Part shown: positions 16,573-23,957 of the stretch, piece by piece | Numbering within the stretch: the first letter of the stretch is position 1 | Layout: each line of letters starts with the position of its first letter | Source of the DNA: Brevundimonas subvibrioides | GTDB lineage: Bacteria > Pseudomonadota > Alphaproteobacteria > Caulobacterales > Caulobacteraceae | DNA: 35,004 nt | Assembly: GCA_002280475.1 (NCBI GenBank) | Contig: NCEB01000018.1 | Coordinates: forward strand, 1 to 35,004 | Direction: 5' to 3' | The notes under the pieces: generated by a model | What the model saw: the letters and a program-made list of their open reading frames with translations, nothing else | The model's database searches: none | What the model was told of the DNA's origin: nothing | Translations under genes and position numbers: made by a program

Positions 16573-17352
16573 CTAGAAGGCGACGATAGCGTCGGTCTTG
16601 TAGGATTGCGACGCCAGCCGACGCGCCAGCTCGGACTGCTGCCGGGCCCACTCCGTGGCCGTGCAACCGAGGAAGCGGCGAAAATCCCGCGCCATCTGCG
16701 GCTGATCGAAATAGCCGGCGTCCAGCCCAGCCCTCAGCCAGGCACCGGCCGCCGCGTCGGGATGTTCGGCGCGCTCGAACACGGCGCGAAAGCGGCGGAT
16801 CGAGCGAAGGGTCCGGGCCGGGACGCCGACCTGGTCGAGGAAGGCGCGCTGCAGGGCGCGACGGGCGGCGGGGTGGTCCGGTGGGGCCTGATCCTGCAGC
16901 GCCGCCCGGACGGTCGGGTCGATCGCCCAGCGCTCCTGCGCGCGTCGCGTCTCCAGCCAGGTCGCCAGCGCCGTCAGGTCCGTCGGCGGTCGCGGCAATC
17001 GGTCGGACAGATCCAGCGTCCGGTCGGTCGCCCGCCTCAGCGGCGAACCGAGAAGCGGGCGCGCCCCGTCGGGGGTGAAACGCGCCGCGATGACATGCAC
17101 AGGACCGGTCGGCCGGAGCGCCAGAGGCCGCGTCAGCTGTCCGGCGAACAGGACGGCGGGTTGGCGGTGCCACGCACCGTCCGGGCCCTGGGCGTCATAG
17201 GGCGTGCCGAGGTGGACGATCAGTTCGCAGCACCCGTCCGGCACGATCCGCTGCACGCCGCCCGAGGGGGTGTCGGCCCGGTAGGACCACAGGCGGGAAA
17301 CGAACGGTGCCAGGGCGGGCGGCGGCGCGGCTTCCTGGTAGGTGTCGTCCAC
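16573..17352 (-). CDS. AraC-family transcriptional regulator
   Basis: A 259-residue regulator. Residues about 10-110 form an AraC-type sensor domain of the DUF6597 kind (LAPFVSRLWSYRADTP...VPDGCCELIVHLG...AVLFAGQLTRPLAL). Residues about 165-255 are the AraC HTH with GVPARTLRSIRRFRAVFE and the strongly conserved AGYFDQPQMARDFRRFLGCTATEW. The effector is unknown. Only four bases separate it from the DUF1178 gene upstream, and the DUF6265 gene begins 29 bases downstream, so it may control its own operon. Confidence 0.93.
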   Translation of the reverse strand: MDDTYQEAAPPPALAPFVSRLWSYRADTPSGGVQRIVPDGCCELIVHLGTPYDAQGPDGAWHRQPAVLFAGQLTRPLALRPTGPVHVIAARFTPDGARPLLGSPLRRATDRTLDLSDRLPRPPTDLTALATWLETRRAQERWAIDPTVRAALQDQAPPDHPAARRALQRAFLDQVGVPARTLRSIRRFRAVFERAEHPDAAAGAWLRAGLDAGYFDQPQMARDFRRFLGCTATEWARQQSELARRLASQSYKTDAIVAF

Positions 17353-17356
17353 GTCC

Positions 17357-17791
17357 TCAGTTGACCTTGGCCGGGTCGGGCGGCGCGGGGGGCAGGGCGG
17401 CGCAGGGGATGCCGTCGGCCTTCAGCGCCTTGACCTCGGCGGGGGTGGCCTCGCCGTAGATCTCTCGCTTCTCGGTCGTGCCCTCGTGGATGGCGCGGGC
17501 CTCGCGGGCGAAGGTGTCGCCGACGTAGTCGAAGTTCTGCTCGACGTGGGCGCGGACCTCGCGGGCGACGTCCATCATCATGGTCTGCATCTTTCGCGCG
17601 ACCTCGGGCGAGGGGGTCGCCCGTTTCGTGCCCGCAACGGCCGGGGCCATGATCTGTTTGGACACCGAGTGCGAGCCGCAGAACGGGCATTCGACCAGTC
17701 CGCGCGAGGCCTGGTCATCATAGTCGGACGAGGAGCCGAACCAGGCTTCGAACCCGTGGTCGGCGTCGCACTGGAGCGCGTAACGGATCAT
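17357..17791 (-). CDS. DUF1178-family protein
   Basis: A 144-residue protein of DUF1178, conserved in alpha- and betaproteobacteria, function unknown. It opens with MIRYALQCDADHGFEAWFGSSSDYDDQASRGLVECPFCGSHSVSKQIMAP, a zinc-ribbon-like arrangement with C8 and a CPFC pair. The middle is a predicted helix (VARKMQTMMMDVAREVRAHVEQNFDYVGDTFAREARAIHEG) and the C-terminus carries the conserved REIYGEATPAEVKALKADGIP. It lies seven bases downstream of the nitrilase-family gene, the usual partnership in this class. Confidence 0.93.
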   Translation of the reverse strand: MIRYALQCDADHGFEAWFGSSSDYDDQASRGLVECPFCGSHSVSKQIMAPAVAGTKRATPSPEVARKMQTMMMDVAREVRAHVEQNFDYVGDTFAREARAIHEGTTEKREIYGEATPAEVKALKADGIPCAALPPAPPDPAKVN

Positions 17792-17798
17792 TGGCTGT

Positions 17799-18638
17799 TC
17801 ATCGGGGCGCGGCGAAGTCGCGGTCGTGGGTCAGGGCGGGCACGGCGGCGCGGGCGCGCGCCACCGCCGTCAGGTCCAGGGTGGCGTGCAGCACGCCGGG
17901 GTCGTCGTGGTCAAGCTTGCCGATGACCTCGCCCCAGGGCGACACGACGGTGGAACGACCCCAGGTCTTGCGCCCGTCCTCGTGAGTGCCCCCTTGGGCG
18001 GGGGCCAGGACGAAGGCTCCGGTCTCGATGGCGCGGGCGCGCAGCAGGGTCTCCCAGTGGGCCTCGCCGGTCGGGACGGTGAAGGCGGCGGGCACGGCGA
18101 TCATCGAGGCCCCGGCCTTGGCCAGCTGGCGGAACAGGTGGGGGAAGCGAACGTCGTAGCAGACGGTCAGACCCAGCCGGCCCCAGGGCGTGTCGGCCAC
18201 GGCCGCGGCATCGCCGGGACGGATGGTCGAACTCTCGCGATAGGTCTCGCCGTTCGGCAGGTCGACGTCGAAGACGTGCAGCTTGTCGTAGCGGGCGACG
18301 ATGCCGCCATGAGGGTCGATCAGCAGCGACCGGTTGGCGGCGCGGTCGTCGCCGGCGTGGCCCGAGCGGACGATGGCCGAGCCGATCAGCAGCCAGACGC
18401 CCAGCTCCGCCGCCAGGTGGCGCAGGCCGATGACGCAGGCGTCCTGATCCTCGTCGGTGATGGCGACCGCGCGGCGGTCGCGACGCTGTTCCAGCAGATT
18501 GGTGCCCTCGGGCGTCAGGACCAGTTTCGCGCCCTCGGTTGCCGCCTGTCGGATCAGGGGTTCGATATGGGCCAGCCCGGCCGCCGCCGTCGCGGGCGTC
18601 CGCGTCTGGATCAGGGCGATGGGCAGGCCCGCCGACAT
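17799..18638 (-). CDS. carbon-nitrogen hydrolase (nitrilase superfamily, Nit1/NIT2-like)
   Basis: A 279-residue amidase. The catalytic triad is visible: Glu in LVLTPEGTN, Lys in ARYDKLHVFDVDL, Cys in GLTVCYDVRFPHLFR. The KLHVFDVDLPNGETYRESSTIRPGD segment places it with the Nit/omega-amidase branch, which hydrolyses deaminated glutathione or alpha-ketoglutaramate. Its start overlaps the last base of the glutaredoxin gene (TGATG), and glutathione metabolism would tie the two together. The exact substrate is inference. Confidence 0.93.
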   Translation of the reverse strand: MSAGLPIALIQTRTPATAAAGLAHIEPLIRQAATEGAKLVLTPEGTNLLEQRRDRRAVAITDEDQDACVIGLRHLAAELGVWLLIGSAIVRSGHAGDDRAANRSLLIDPHGGIVARYDKLHVFDVDLPNGETYRESSTIRPGDAAAVADTPWGRLGLTVCYDVRFPHLFRQLAKAGASMIAVPAAFTVPTGEAHWETLLRARAIETGAFVLAPAQGGTHEDGRKTWGRSTVVSPWGEVIGKLDHDDPGVLHATLDLTAVARARAAVPALTHDRDFAAPR

Positions 18639-18895
18639 CAGGCGGCCAGCAACGGGTCGAGCTCGCCCCGGCGGTCCAGGGCGCGCATGTCGTCCGAACC
18701 GCCGATATGGCGGCCGTCGATGAAGATCTGGGGGAAGGTCATGCGGCCGCCCGAGCGTTCGATCATCTCGGCCTTCCTGGCCGGATCGGACGAGGCGACG
18801 ATCTCGGTGAAATCTACGCCCTTCTGATCGAGCAGGCCCATGGCGGCCATGCAGTAGGGGCAGCCGGGCTTGGTGTAGAGAACGACGTCGGCCAA
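18638..18895 (-). CDS. grxC: glutaredoxin 3
   Basis: An 85-residue dithiol glutaredoxin that reduces disulfides with glutathione. The active site is C12-P-Y-C15, followed by the glutathione-binding TFPQIFIDGRHIGGSDDM. I place the start at the TTG at 18895 (LADVVLYTKPGCPYC), with GGAG seven bases upstream and a product of normal family length. The longer ATG frame from 18994 would add 33 Arg-rich residues and reach into comF. It sits between comF and the nitrilase-family gene. Confidence 0.95.
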   Translation of the reverse strand: MADVVLYTKPGCPYCMAAMGLLDQKGVDFTEIVASSDPARKAEMIERSGGRMTFPQIFIDGRHIGGSDDMRALDRRGELDPLLAA

Positions 18896-18929
18896 GGGGG
18901 TACTCCGGGCAAAGACTGGATTTGGCCTT

Positions 18930-19736
18930 CTATCTAGGCAGTTCGCGCGCGGTTCGCACCCTCGCGATGACCGCGAGGTCGACGGCGCGGGCACCGGCGG
19001 CCAGCAGGGCGGTGGCGCAGGCCTCGGCCGTGGCCCCGGTGGTCAGGACGTCGTCGATCAACAGGACGCGCCGACCGCGCACGCGCCGCGCCCCCGCCTC
19101 GGTGACGGCGAAGGCGGACTTGACGTTGATGCGCCGGCCCCGGGCGCTCCGGCCGCCCTGGCTGTCGGTGGGTCGGGACCGGATCAGGGCGTCTGCCAGG
19201 TAGTCGCGGCGGGCGGTGTGGGCCAGGGGGCGGGCGACCTCGGCGGCCTGGTTGAAGCGGCGGCCGAGCAGGCGCGTGGGATGCAGCGGCACCGGGCAGA
19301 TCGCGTCGGCGTCCTCGATCAGGGGGGCGGCGGCGCGGCTGAGCCAGCGGGCGAACAGGGGGGCGAACTGCTGCTGGTCGCCGTGCTTGAACTTCAGGAT
19401 CAGCCCGCGAGACGCCTCGTCATAGACGCAGGCGGCCCGGCACCGGGCGAAGCGGTGGGGCAGGGCGATGCAGGCCGCGCATCGGTCGGACGCGAAGGGA
19501 CCGCCGTCGAACTCGAACGCCGCGCCGCAGCCGTCGCAGACGGGGTCCTCCAGAAAGACGACGCGGCTCCAGGCGTCGGGCGTCAGGCCCGCCTGGGCGG
19601 TCGCTTCGACACTGTCGTGGGCGAGGGGCGGCAGGATCAGGTCGGTCAGGCCACGGCCGAGGGCACGCAGCGTCGGCGAAAGCCGGGCGCGGCCCGCTTC
19701 CCATCGCTCTCTCCAGACCCCATCCTGTTGGCCCAT
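18930..19736 (-). CDS. ComF-family protein (phosphoribosyltransferase fold)
   Basis: A 268-residue double-zinc-ribbon/PRTase protein of the ComF/GntX family, linked to DNA uptake in competent bacteria and widely conserved elsewhere. The N-terminal cysteines are DPVCDGCGAAFEF and SDRCAACIALPHRFARC; the C-terminal PRPP-binding loop is RRVLLIDDVLTTGATAEAC. A conserved VPLHPTRLLGRRFNQAAEVARPLA is in the middle. The ATG at 19736 uses the same CATG tetranucleotide as the divergent methyltransferase start. Two alternative ATGs, at 19757 and 19760, would overlap that gene further. Confidence 0.92.
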   Translation of the reverse strand: MGQQDGVWRERWEAGRARLSPTLRALGRGLTDLILPPLAHDSVEATAQAGLTPDAWSRVVFLEDPVCDGCGAAFEFDGGPFASDRCAACIALPHRFARCRAACVYDEASRGLILKFKHGDQQQFAPLFARWLSRAAAPLIEDADAICPVPLHPTRLLGRRFNQAAEVARPLAHTARRDYLADALIRSRPTDSQGGRSARGRRINVKSAFAVTEAGARRVRGRRVLLIDDVLTTGATAEACATALLAAGARAVDLAVIARVRTARELPR

Positions 19737-20613
19737 GAGCGCGGCCGGTCCCCCCATCATCTTCGATCCGCATCGCCGGGCGGCGCGGCTGGCGCGCGCG
19801 AGCCGGCGGTTCGGCGAGGCCGACTTCCTGCACAGGCGCGCGGCCGAGAACGCCGTTCTCAGCCTGGAGGCGACCTTGCGCGACTTTCCGGTCGTCGTCG
19901 ACCTGTCGGCGCATCCGGGGGTGTTCGCCGATCTACTGGCCGGATCGGACGCGCGTGGGCGGGTGGGCGAGCCGCGCGCGGTCGGGACCGTGGCCGAGGT
20001 GGCCGACCCCGGGGCCGCGCCCCTGGGGCTGGCGGACGGGTCGGTCGATCTGATCGTGTCGCTGATGACGCTGCACTGGGCCAACGACCTGCCGGGGGCG
20101 CTGACGCAGATCCGGCGGGCGCTGAAGCCGGACGGGCTGTTCCTGGGGACCCTGCTGGGCGCGGGCACGCTGAAGGAACTGAGGGGCGTCCTGACCGAGG
20201 CGGAACTGGAGACGCGGGGCGGGGCCAGCGCGCGGGTGTCGCCGTTCGCGGACGGGTTCGACGGGGCGGGCCTGCTGCAGCGGGCCGGGTTCGCCCTGCC
20301 GGTGGCGGACGTGGACCGGCTGACGGTGCGGTATTCCGGCCTGCCGGCCCTGGTGCGCGATCTGCGCGCCATGGCCGAGACCAATGTCCTGGCCGGGCCG
20401 CTGAGACCGCTGAACCCCGCGATCGTGGCCCGGGCGGCGATGCTGTATGCCGAACGCCACGGCGAGGCGGACGGGCGGATTCCGGCGACGTTCGAGATCG
20501 TCAACCTGGCGGGATGGGCCCCGCACGAGAGCCAGCCTAAGCCCTTGAAGCGGGGGTCGGCGAAGGTCCGGCTGGCCGATGCGCTCGGGGTGACCGAGCA
20601 CCGAGAGGGCTAG
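19735..20613 (+). CDS. SAM-dependent methyltransferase, NDUFAF5/BioC-like
   Basis: A 292-residue class-I methyltransferase-fold protein. The N-terminal IIFDPHRRAARLARASRRFGEADFLHRRAAENAVLSL strongly resembles NDUFAF5, the complex-I assembly factor that modifies an arginine of the NuoB-type subunit. The VDLIVSLMTLHWANDLPGALTQIRRALKPDGLFLGTLLG block and the C-terminal NLAGWAPHESQPKPLKRGSA agree. SAM motif I is eroded: it reads VVVDLSAHPGVF where DLGCGTG is usual. Start and stop each share bases with opposite-strand neighbours (comF and the Flp pilin gene). The role in complex I assembly is family-based inference. Confidence 0.9.
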   Translation: MSAAGPPIIFDPHRRAARLARASRRFGEADFLHRRAAENAVLSLEATLRDFPVVVDLSAHPGVFADLLAGSDARGRVGEPRAVGTVAEVADPGAAPLGLADGSVDLIVSLMTLHWANDLPGALTQIRRALKPDGLFLGTLLGAGTLKELRGVLTEAELETRGGASARVSPFADGFDGAGLLQRAGFALPVADVDRLTVRYSGLPALVRDLRAMAETNVLAGPLRPLNPAIVARAAMLYAERHGEADGRIPATFEIVNLAGWAPHESQPKPLKRGSAKVRLADALGVTEHREG

Positions 20614-20783
20614 ATGGCGGCGGTGATGGTGGTGGCGATGTACTCGAACATCGCCGTGGCGCGCCCGGCGAACAGGCCGACGGCGGTGACGATGACCAGG
20701 AAGATCAGGCCGCAGATCAGGCCGTATTCGATGGCGGTCGCGCCCCGGTCGTCCGAGAGGAAGCGGCGGATCAGCGGGGTCAT
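20610..20783 (-). CDS. Flp/Fap-family type IVb pilin
   Basis: A 57-residue protein read from the minus strand: a short basic leader (MTPLIRRFLSDDRG), then the Flp signature GATAIEYGLI and a long hydrophobic helix (CGLIFLVIVTAVGLFAGRATAMF). A prepilin peptidase would cleave after the glycine of DDRG, leaving Glu near +5 as in other type IVb pilins. The stop codon shares CTAG with the stop of the convergent methyltransferase gene. No tad/cpa assembly genes or prepilin peptidase are in the window, so this is an orphan pilin gene, perhaps working with a Tad system elsewhere. Confidence 0.9.
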   Translation of the reverse strand: MTPLIRRFLSDDRGATAIEYGLICGLIFLVIVTAVGLFAGRATAMFEYIATTITAAI

Positions 20784-20798
20784 CGGCGGCCTCCGGAC

Positions 20799-21212
20799 CT
20801 AGAGCAGGTCGCGCAGCCAGGCGACCAGGGGCGCGTCGGCGGGCGGCATGGGATAGTCCGCCAGCTTTGACGGCTTCACCCAGGCCAGGGCGGCGTGTTC
20901 ACGCTGGGTGACCACGCCCGACCAGCGTCGGCAGAGATACAGTGGCATCAACAGGTGAAACGAATCGTAAGCGTGGCTGGCGAAAACGAACGGGGCGAGG
21001 CAGGCCTCGGTGACCTGGATGCCCAGTTCCTCGTCCAACTCGCGGATCAGGGCCGCCTCGGGCCGCTCGCCGGGCTCGACCTTGCCGCCGGGAAATTCCC
21101 ACAGTCCTGCCAGGGCCTTGCCCTGCGGCCTCTGGGCGATCAGCACCCGCCCGTCGATATCGACCAGGGCGCAGGCGACGACGAGGACGGTGGGCAGGGC
21201 GGGATCGGTCAT
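20799..21212 (-). CDS. mutT: MutT-type Nudix (d)NTP pyrophosphohydrolase
   Basis: A 137-residue Nudix hydrolase. The Nudix box (G-x5-E-x7-REUxEExGU) is complete: GGKVEPGERPEAALIRELDEELGI, preceded by LAGLWEFP. The VLIAQRPQGKALAGLWEFPGGK context and the AWVKPSKLADYPMPPADAPL C-terminus are those of 8-oxo-dGTP-cleaving MutT proteins. The usual length is about 130. It is followed on the same strand, 15 bases later, by the Flp pilin gene; no functional link is obvious. Divergent from the DUF350 gene across 145 bp. Confidence 0.94.
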   Translation of the reverse strand: MTDPALPTVLVVACALVDIDGRVLIAQRPQGKALAGLWEFPGGKVEPGERPEAALIRELDEELGIQVTEACLAPFVFASHAYDSFHLLMPLYLCRRWSGVVTQREHAALAWVKPSKLADYPMPPADAPLVAWLRDLL

Positions 21213-21253
21213 GGGCCGCGATTAGCCGGAGCGATCACGCTTCCGCAATCATT

Positions 21254-21298
21254 GGTCACACAGTGTGGCCGCCGCGACCTTGCGGATCGTGACCGCAA
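21254..21298. promoter_or_regulatory. two adjacent inverted repeats in a divergent promoter region
   Basis: GGTCACAC-A-GTGTGGCC (21254-21270; one mismatch) and TTGCGG-N7-CCGCAA (21280-21298; perfect) lie in the gap between mutT and the DUF350 gene. Their position suggests operators for one or both units, but I cannot match either to a known regulator. Confidence 0.4.
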
Positions 21299-21357
21299 TG
21301 GGGCAAGTCGTTTTGCTTTCGTTCCCCACCCTTTTCGCCGCCGCTTGAACCGAGACC

Positions 21358-21801
21358 ATGGCCGCCAGCCCCCTGACCGACGCCCTCGCCAGTCCCGAAG
21401 TCCAGGCCTTCGCCAGCGGATTTCCCGTGCTGGTGCTGCATCTGTTCGCCACCCTGGCCCTGCTGGGCGGTGGGGCGGTGATCTATGGCCTGCTGACGCC
21501 GTGGAAGGAGATCGCCCTGATCCGCCAGGGCAATTCGGCGGCCGCCGTGGCCTTCGGCGGTGTCCTGCTGGGCCTGGCCATTCCGCTGGCGGTGTCGCTG
21601 TCGGTGTCGACCTCGATCCGGGACATCCTGCTGTGGGGTCTGGCGACCCTGGTGCTGCAGCTGCTGGCTTTCCGCATCGTCGATCTGGTCCTGACCGGCC
21701 TGCCCCAGCGCATCCAGGAGGGCGAGGTGTCGGCCGCCGTCCTGCTGGTCGCCGCCAAGCTGGCCACCGCCCTGATCCTCGCCGCCGCCCTGACGGGCTG
21801 A
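21358..21801 (+). CDS. DUF350-family membrane protein
   Basis: A 147-residue membrane protein with four predicted helices (about residues 20-45, 60-85, 88-108, 122-146). DUF350 proteins have two repeats of a two-helix unit, each with a charged residue in an otherwise apolar segment; here EIALIRQGNSAAAVAFGGVLLGLAIPLAVS and RIQEGEVSAAVLLVAAKLATALILAAALTG represent the repeats. The family is found next to envelope-stress or uncharacterised genes; the transported species, if any, is not known. First gene of a three-gene unit, eight bases before the protease. Confidence 0.9.
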   Translation: MAASPLTDALASPEVQAFASGFPVLVLHLFATLALLGGGAVIYGLLTPWKEIALIRQGNSAAAVAFGGVLLGLAIPLAVSLSVSTSIRDILLWGLATLVLQLLAFRIVDLVLTGLPQRIQEGEVSAAVLLVAAKLATALILAAALTG

Positions 21802-21808
21802 GACGGCG

Positions 21809-22639
21809 ATGGGATTTCCCCGCCCGCCCGACTGGCTGGTCTATGGCGGCCTGCTGACGGTCATCCTGGCCGTATCGCTGAGCCGGCGCGAGAACGCCGA
21901 CGCCCCGCCTGCCCCGCCGCCGCCGGACGAGGTGGAGGGCGCGCTTCTGGGTCCGATCACGCCGTTCGATCCGTCGGTCACGGTGACGACGCCGGACGTG
22001 CCGTTCGTGCCGGCGGCGGGCACGGCCTTTTCCATCGCCGGACAGGGACGCTGGCTGACGGCGCGTCATGTGGTCGAGGGATGCCGCCGACCGGCCCTGG
22101 TCGTGGGCGGAGGCCGGGCGGTCTCGGCCGATGTGCGCCTGTCGCCGCGCGCGGACATCGCCCTGCTGATCACGGCGGGGGGACCACCCGCCCTCGCGGT
22201 CACCACCGCCGAGCCGCTGAGAGTCGGGCAGCGCGGCTTCCACCCGGGCTATCCTCAGGGAAAGCCGGGCGAGGTGACCTCGCGCCTGCTGGGACGCGAG
22301 GTGCTGAAGGTGCGCGGGCGCGGCCAGAGGGACGAGCCTGTCCTGGCCTGGGCCGAGGTGGGACGCACCGAGGGGCTGGAAGGCACGCTGGCCGGGTTGT
22401 CGGGGGCGCCGACCATGGACCGGCGCGGCCGGGTCGTGGCCATGACCATTGCCGAGGCTCCGCGCCGGGGCCGCATCTACACCACCGCGCCCGACACCCT
22501 GGGCCCCGCCATCCGGGGCGAGCAGCCGGCCGACGAGCCGCTGCTGGGCGAAGTCGTCACGGTCGAGAACTATGGCCGCGTCGCCGATGATCTGCGCCGC
22601 GATCTGCGGGTCGCCCAGGTCGTCTGCCTGTCCGCCTGA
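21809..22639 (+). CDS. trypsin-like serine protease domain, membrane-anchored
   Basis: A 276-residue protein with an N-terminal membrane anchor (LVYGGLLTVILAVSL) and a Pro-rich linker (APPAPPPPDEVEG), then a chymotrypsin/DegS-type fold. Catalytic candidates are His in LTARHVVEGC, Asp in SPRADIALL and Ser in GLSGAPTMDRRGRVVAM. The serine motif is GLSGAP, not the common GNSGGP, so activity is likely but not certain. No PDZ domain follows. It overlaps the LysE-like gene by one base and is probably cotranscribed with the DUF350 gene. The active domain should lie in the periplasm. Confidence 0.85.
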   Translation: MGFPRPPDWLVYGGLLTVILAVSLSRRENADAPPAPPPPDEVEGALLGPITPFDPSVTVTTPDVPFVPAAGTAFSIAGQGRWLTARHVVEGCRRPALVVGGGRAVSADVRLSPRADIALLITAGGPPALAVTTAEPLRVGQRGFHPGYPQGKPGEVTSRLLGREVLKVRGRGQRDEPVLAWAEVGRTEGLEGTLAGLSGAPTMDRRGRVVAMTIAEAPRRGRIYTTAPDTLGPAIRGEQPADEPLLGEVVTVENYGRVADDLRRDLRVAQVVCLSA

Positions 22640-23274
22640 TGGTCCTGCCCGTCGATCCGAAGCTCTACCTCGTCTTTTGCGGGGTGATGGCGGTCATGGC
22701 CGTGACGCCGGGGCCGGCCAATCTGTTCTCCATCGCCACGGGCATGGAGCGAGGACGGCGCGCGGTGCTGCTGGCCGTCGTGGGCATGAACGTGGCGACC
22801 CTGGTGTGGTTCGGGGCGGCGGCCCTGGGGCTGGGGGCGCTGGTCACGGCCTTTCCCGAAGTGTTTCGCTGGGTGGCGATCGCGGGGGCGGTCTATGTCG
22901 CCTGGCTGGGGGTCAGCGCGATCCGGGCGGTCCTGGCTCCGCCGCCGCCGCAGGTCGAAGACAGCCCGGTGGTGCAGACCCGGCGGCCGGCCTTCATCGA
23001 CGGCTTCCTGGTGCAGATCGCCAATCCCAAGGCGGTGTTGTTCTTCACCGCCGTCCTGCCGCCGTTCCTGGACGTGAACCGCCCCGCCGCGCCGCAGCTG
23101 GCGCTGTTCGCTGCGGCAGTGATCCTCATGGACGTGGTGACCATGACGACCTACGGTCTGGGTGGAGCGGCGCTGGCCCGGCGCATGGACGAGCCCCGCT
23201 TCCGGCGCGTGTTCGGCGTCTTCGTCGGGCTGTTGCTGCTGACCGCCGCCGTGCTGATTGTTTCGCGTTTATAG
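22639..23274 (+). CDS. LysE/RhtB-family exporter
   Basis: A 211-residue transporter with about six helices. Signatures are MAVTPGPANLFSIATGMERGRRAVLLAVVGMNVATLVWF near the N-terminus and FLVQIANPKAVLFFTAVLPPFLD in the middle, the two conserved cytosolic-loop motifs of the LysE/RhtB (threonine/homoserine-lactone efflux) family. The substrate is probably an amino acid or related compound; it cannot be read from sequence. The ATG overlaps the protease stop by one base (TGATG). Confidence 0.93.
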   Translation: MVLPVDPKLYLVFCGVMAVMAVTPGPANLFSIATGMERGRRAVLLAVVGMNVATLVWFGAAALGLGALVTAFPEVFRWVAIAGAVYVAWLGVSAIRAVLAPPPPQVEDSPVVQTRRPAFIDGFLVQIANPKAVLFFTAVLPPFLDVNRPAAPQLALFAAAVILMDVVTMTTYGLGGAALARRMDEPRFRRVFGVFVGLLLLTAAVLIVSRL

Positions 23275-23290
23275 GGACTTGCCTGTCCTC

Positions 23291-23315
23291 GGAACGACGC
23301 TGTTCATGCGCCGTT
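23291..23315 (+). promoter_or_regulatory. EcfG/SigT-type general stress response promoter
   Basis: GGAAC at 23291-23295 and CGTT at 23312-23315, spaced by exactly 16 bases, match the alphaproteobacterial EcfG (Caulobacter SigT) consensus GGAAC-N16/17-CGTT. The predicted start of transcription, near 23322, leaves a leader of about 37 bases before the lipoprotein ATG. A second GGAACGACGC at 23321 repeats the -35 region but has no CGTT downstream. Confidence 0.7.
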
Positions 23316-23358
23316 CAGGTGGAACGACGCAATGTCCGCCACCTTCCGGAGCGTACCC

Positions 23359-23907
23359 ATGAAAACCCGATCCCTTCTGATGGTCGCCGCCGCCGCCCTG
23401 CTGGTGTCGGCCTGCGCGACCTCCACCGCCTATGCCCCCGCCGGTTTCAACGGTCAGCGCGGCGGCTATGCCGAACAGCGTCTGGAGAGCGACCGCTTCC
23501 GCGTCAGCTTCGCCGGCAACTCGGTCACCTCGCGCGAGCAGGTGGAGATGGGGCTGTTGCTCCGCTCAGCCGAACTGACGCTGGAGAATGGCTTCGACTG
23601 GTTCTCGACGGTCGAGCGCGCGACGGATCGCGACGTCAGCTATTCGGCGTTCCGCGATCCCTTCTATCGGCCTTACAGCCCGTTCTGGGGCCCCTCGTGG
23701 CGCTACTATCACCGCCGGGGCTACTGGAGCCGCTGGAACGATCCCTTCTGGGGCCGCGACGACTTCGACGTGCGCCAGATCGACCGGTTCGAGGCCAATG
23801 CCGAGATCGTGCTCGGTCGCGGGCCCAAGCCGGCCGGCGACGCCAACGCCTTCGACGCGCGCGAGGTCGTCGCAAATCTGAGCGGACGCGTCACGCGGCC
23901 GATGTGA
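23359..23907 (+). CDS. CC0125/CC1285-family lipoprotein
   Basis: A 182-residue lipoprotein of unknown function found in Caulobacterales. The signal peptide MKTRSLLMVAAAALLVSAC ends at a lipobox with cysteine 19. The mature part contains FNGQRGGYAEQRLESDRFRVSFAGNSVTSREQVEMGLLLRSAELTLENGFDWFSTVER, the family hallmark (small motif for stable fold), then a Tyr/Trp/Arg-rich middle (FYRPYSPFWGPSWRYYHRRGYWSRW). The ATG at 23359 has GGAG seven bases upstream and was preferred to the ATG at 23332. It lies behind an EcfG-type promoter, consistent with a stress-induced envelope protein. Confidence 0.9.
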   Translation: MKTRSLLMVAAAALLVSACATSTAYAPAGFNGQRGGYAEQRLESDRFRVSFAGNSVTSREQVEMGLLLRSAELTLENGFDWFSTVERATDRDVSYSAFRDPFYRPYSPFWGPSWRYYHRRGYWSRWNDPFWGRDDFDVRQIDRFEANAEIVLGRGPKPAGDANAFDAREVVANLSGRVTRPM

Positions 23908-23912
23908 ATCGG

Positions 23913-23950
23913 GTCACCTCCCCATCGCCTTGCGGCGATGGGGAGGTGAC
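23913..23950. terminator. strong hairpin between convergent genes, REP-like
   Basis: A perfect 17-bp stem (23913-23929 with 23934-23950) closed by TTGC, lying just after the lipoprotein stop and just before the DUF6065 stop. Position fits a bidirectional transcription stop. No T-tract follows on either side, so it is not a canonical intrinsic terminator. CCTCCCC/GGGGAGG within the stem recalls the element at 25259-25412. Confidence 0.7.
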
Positions 23951-23957
23951 TTGGGGG

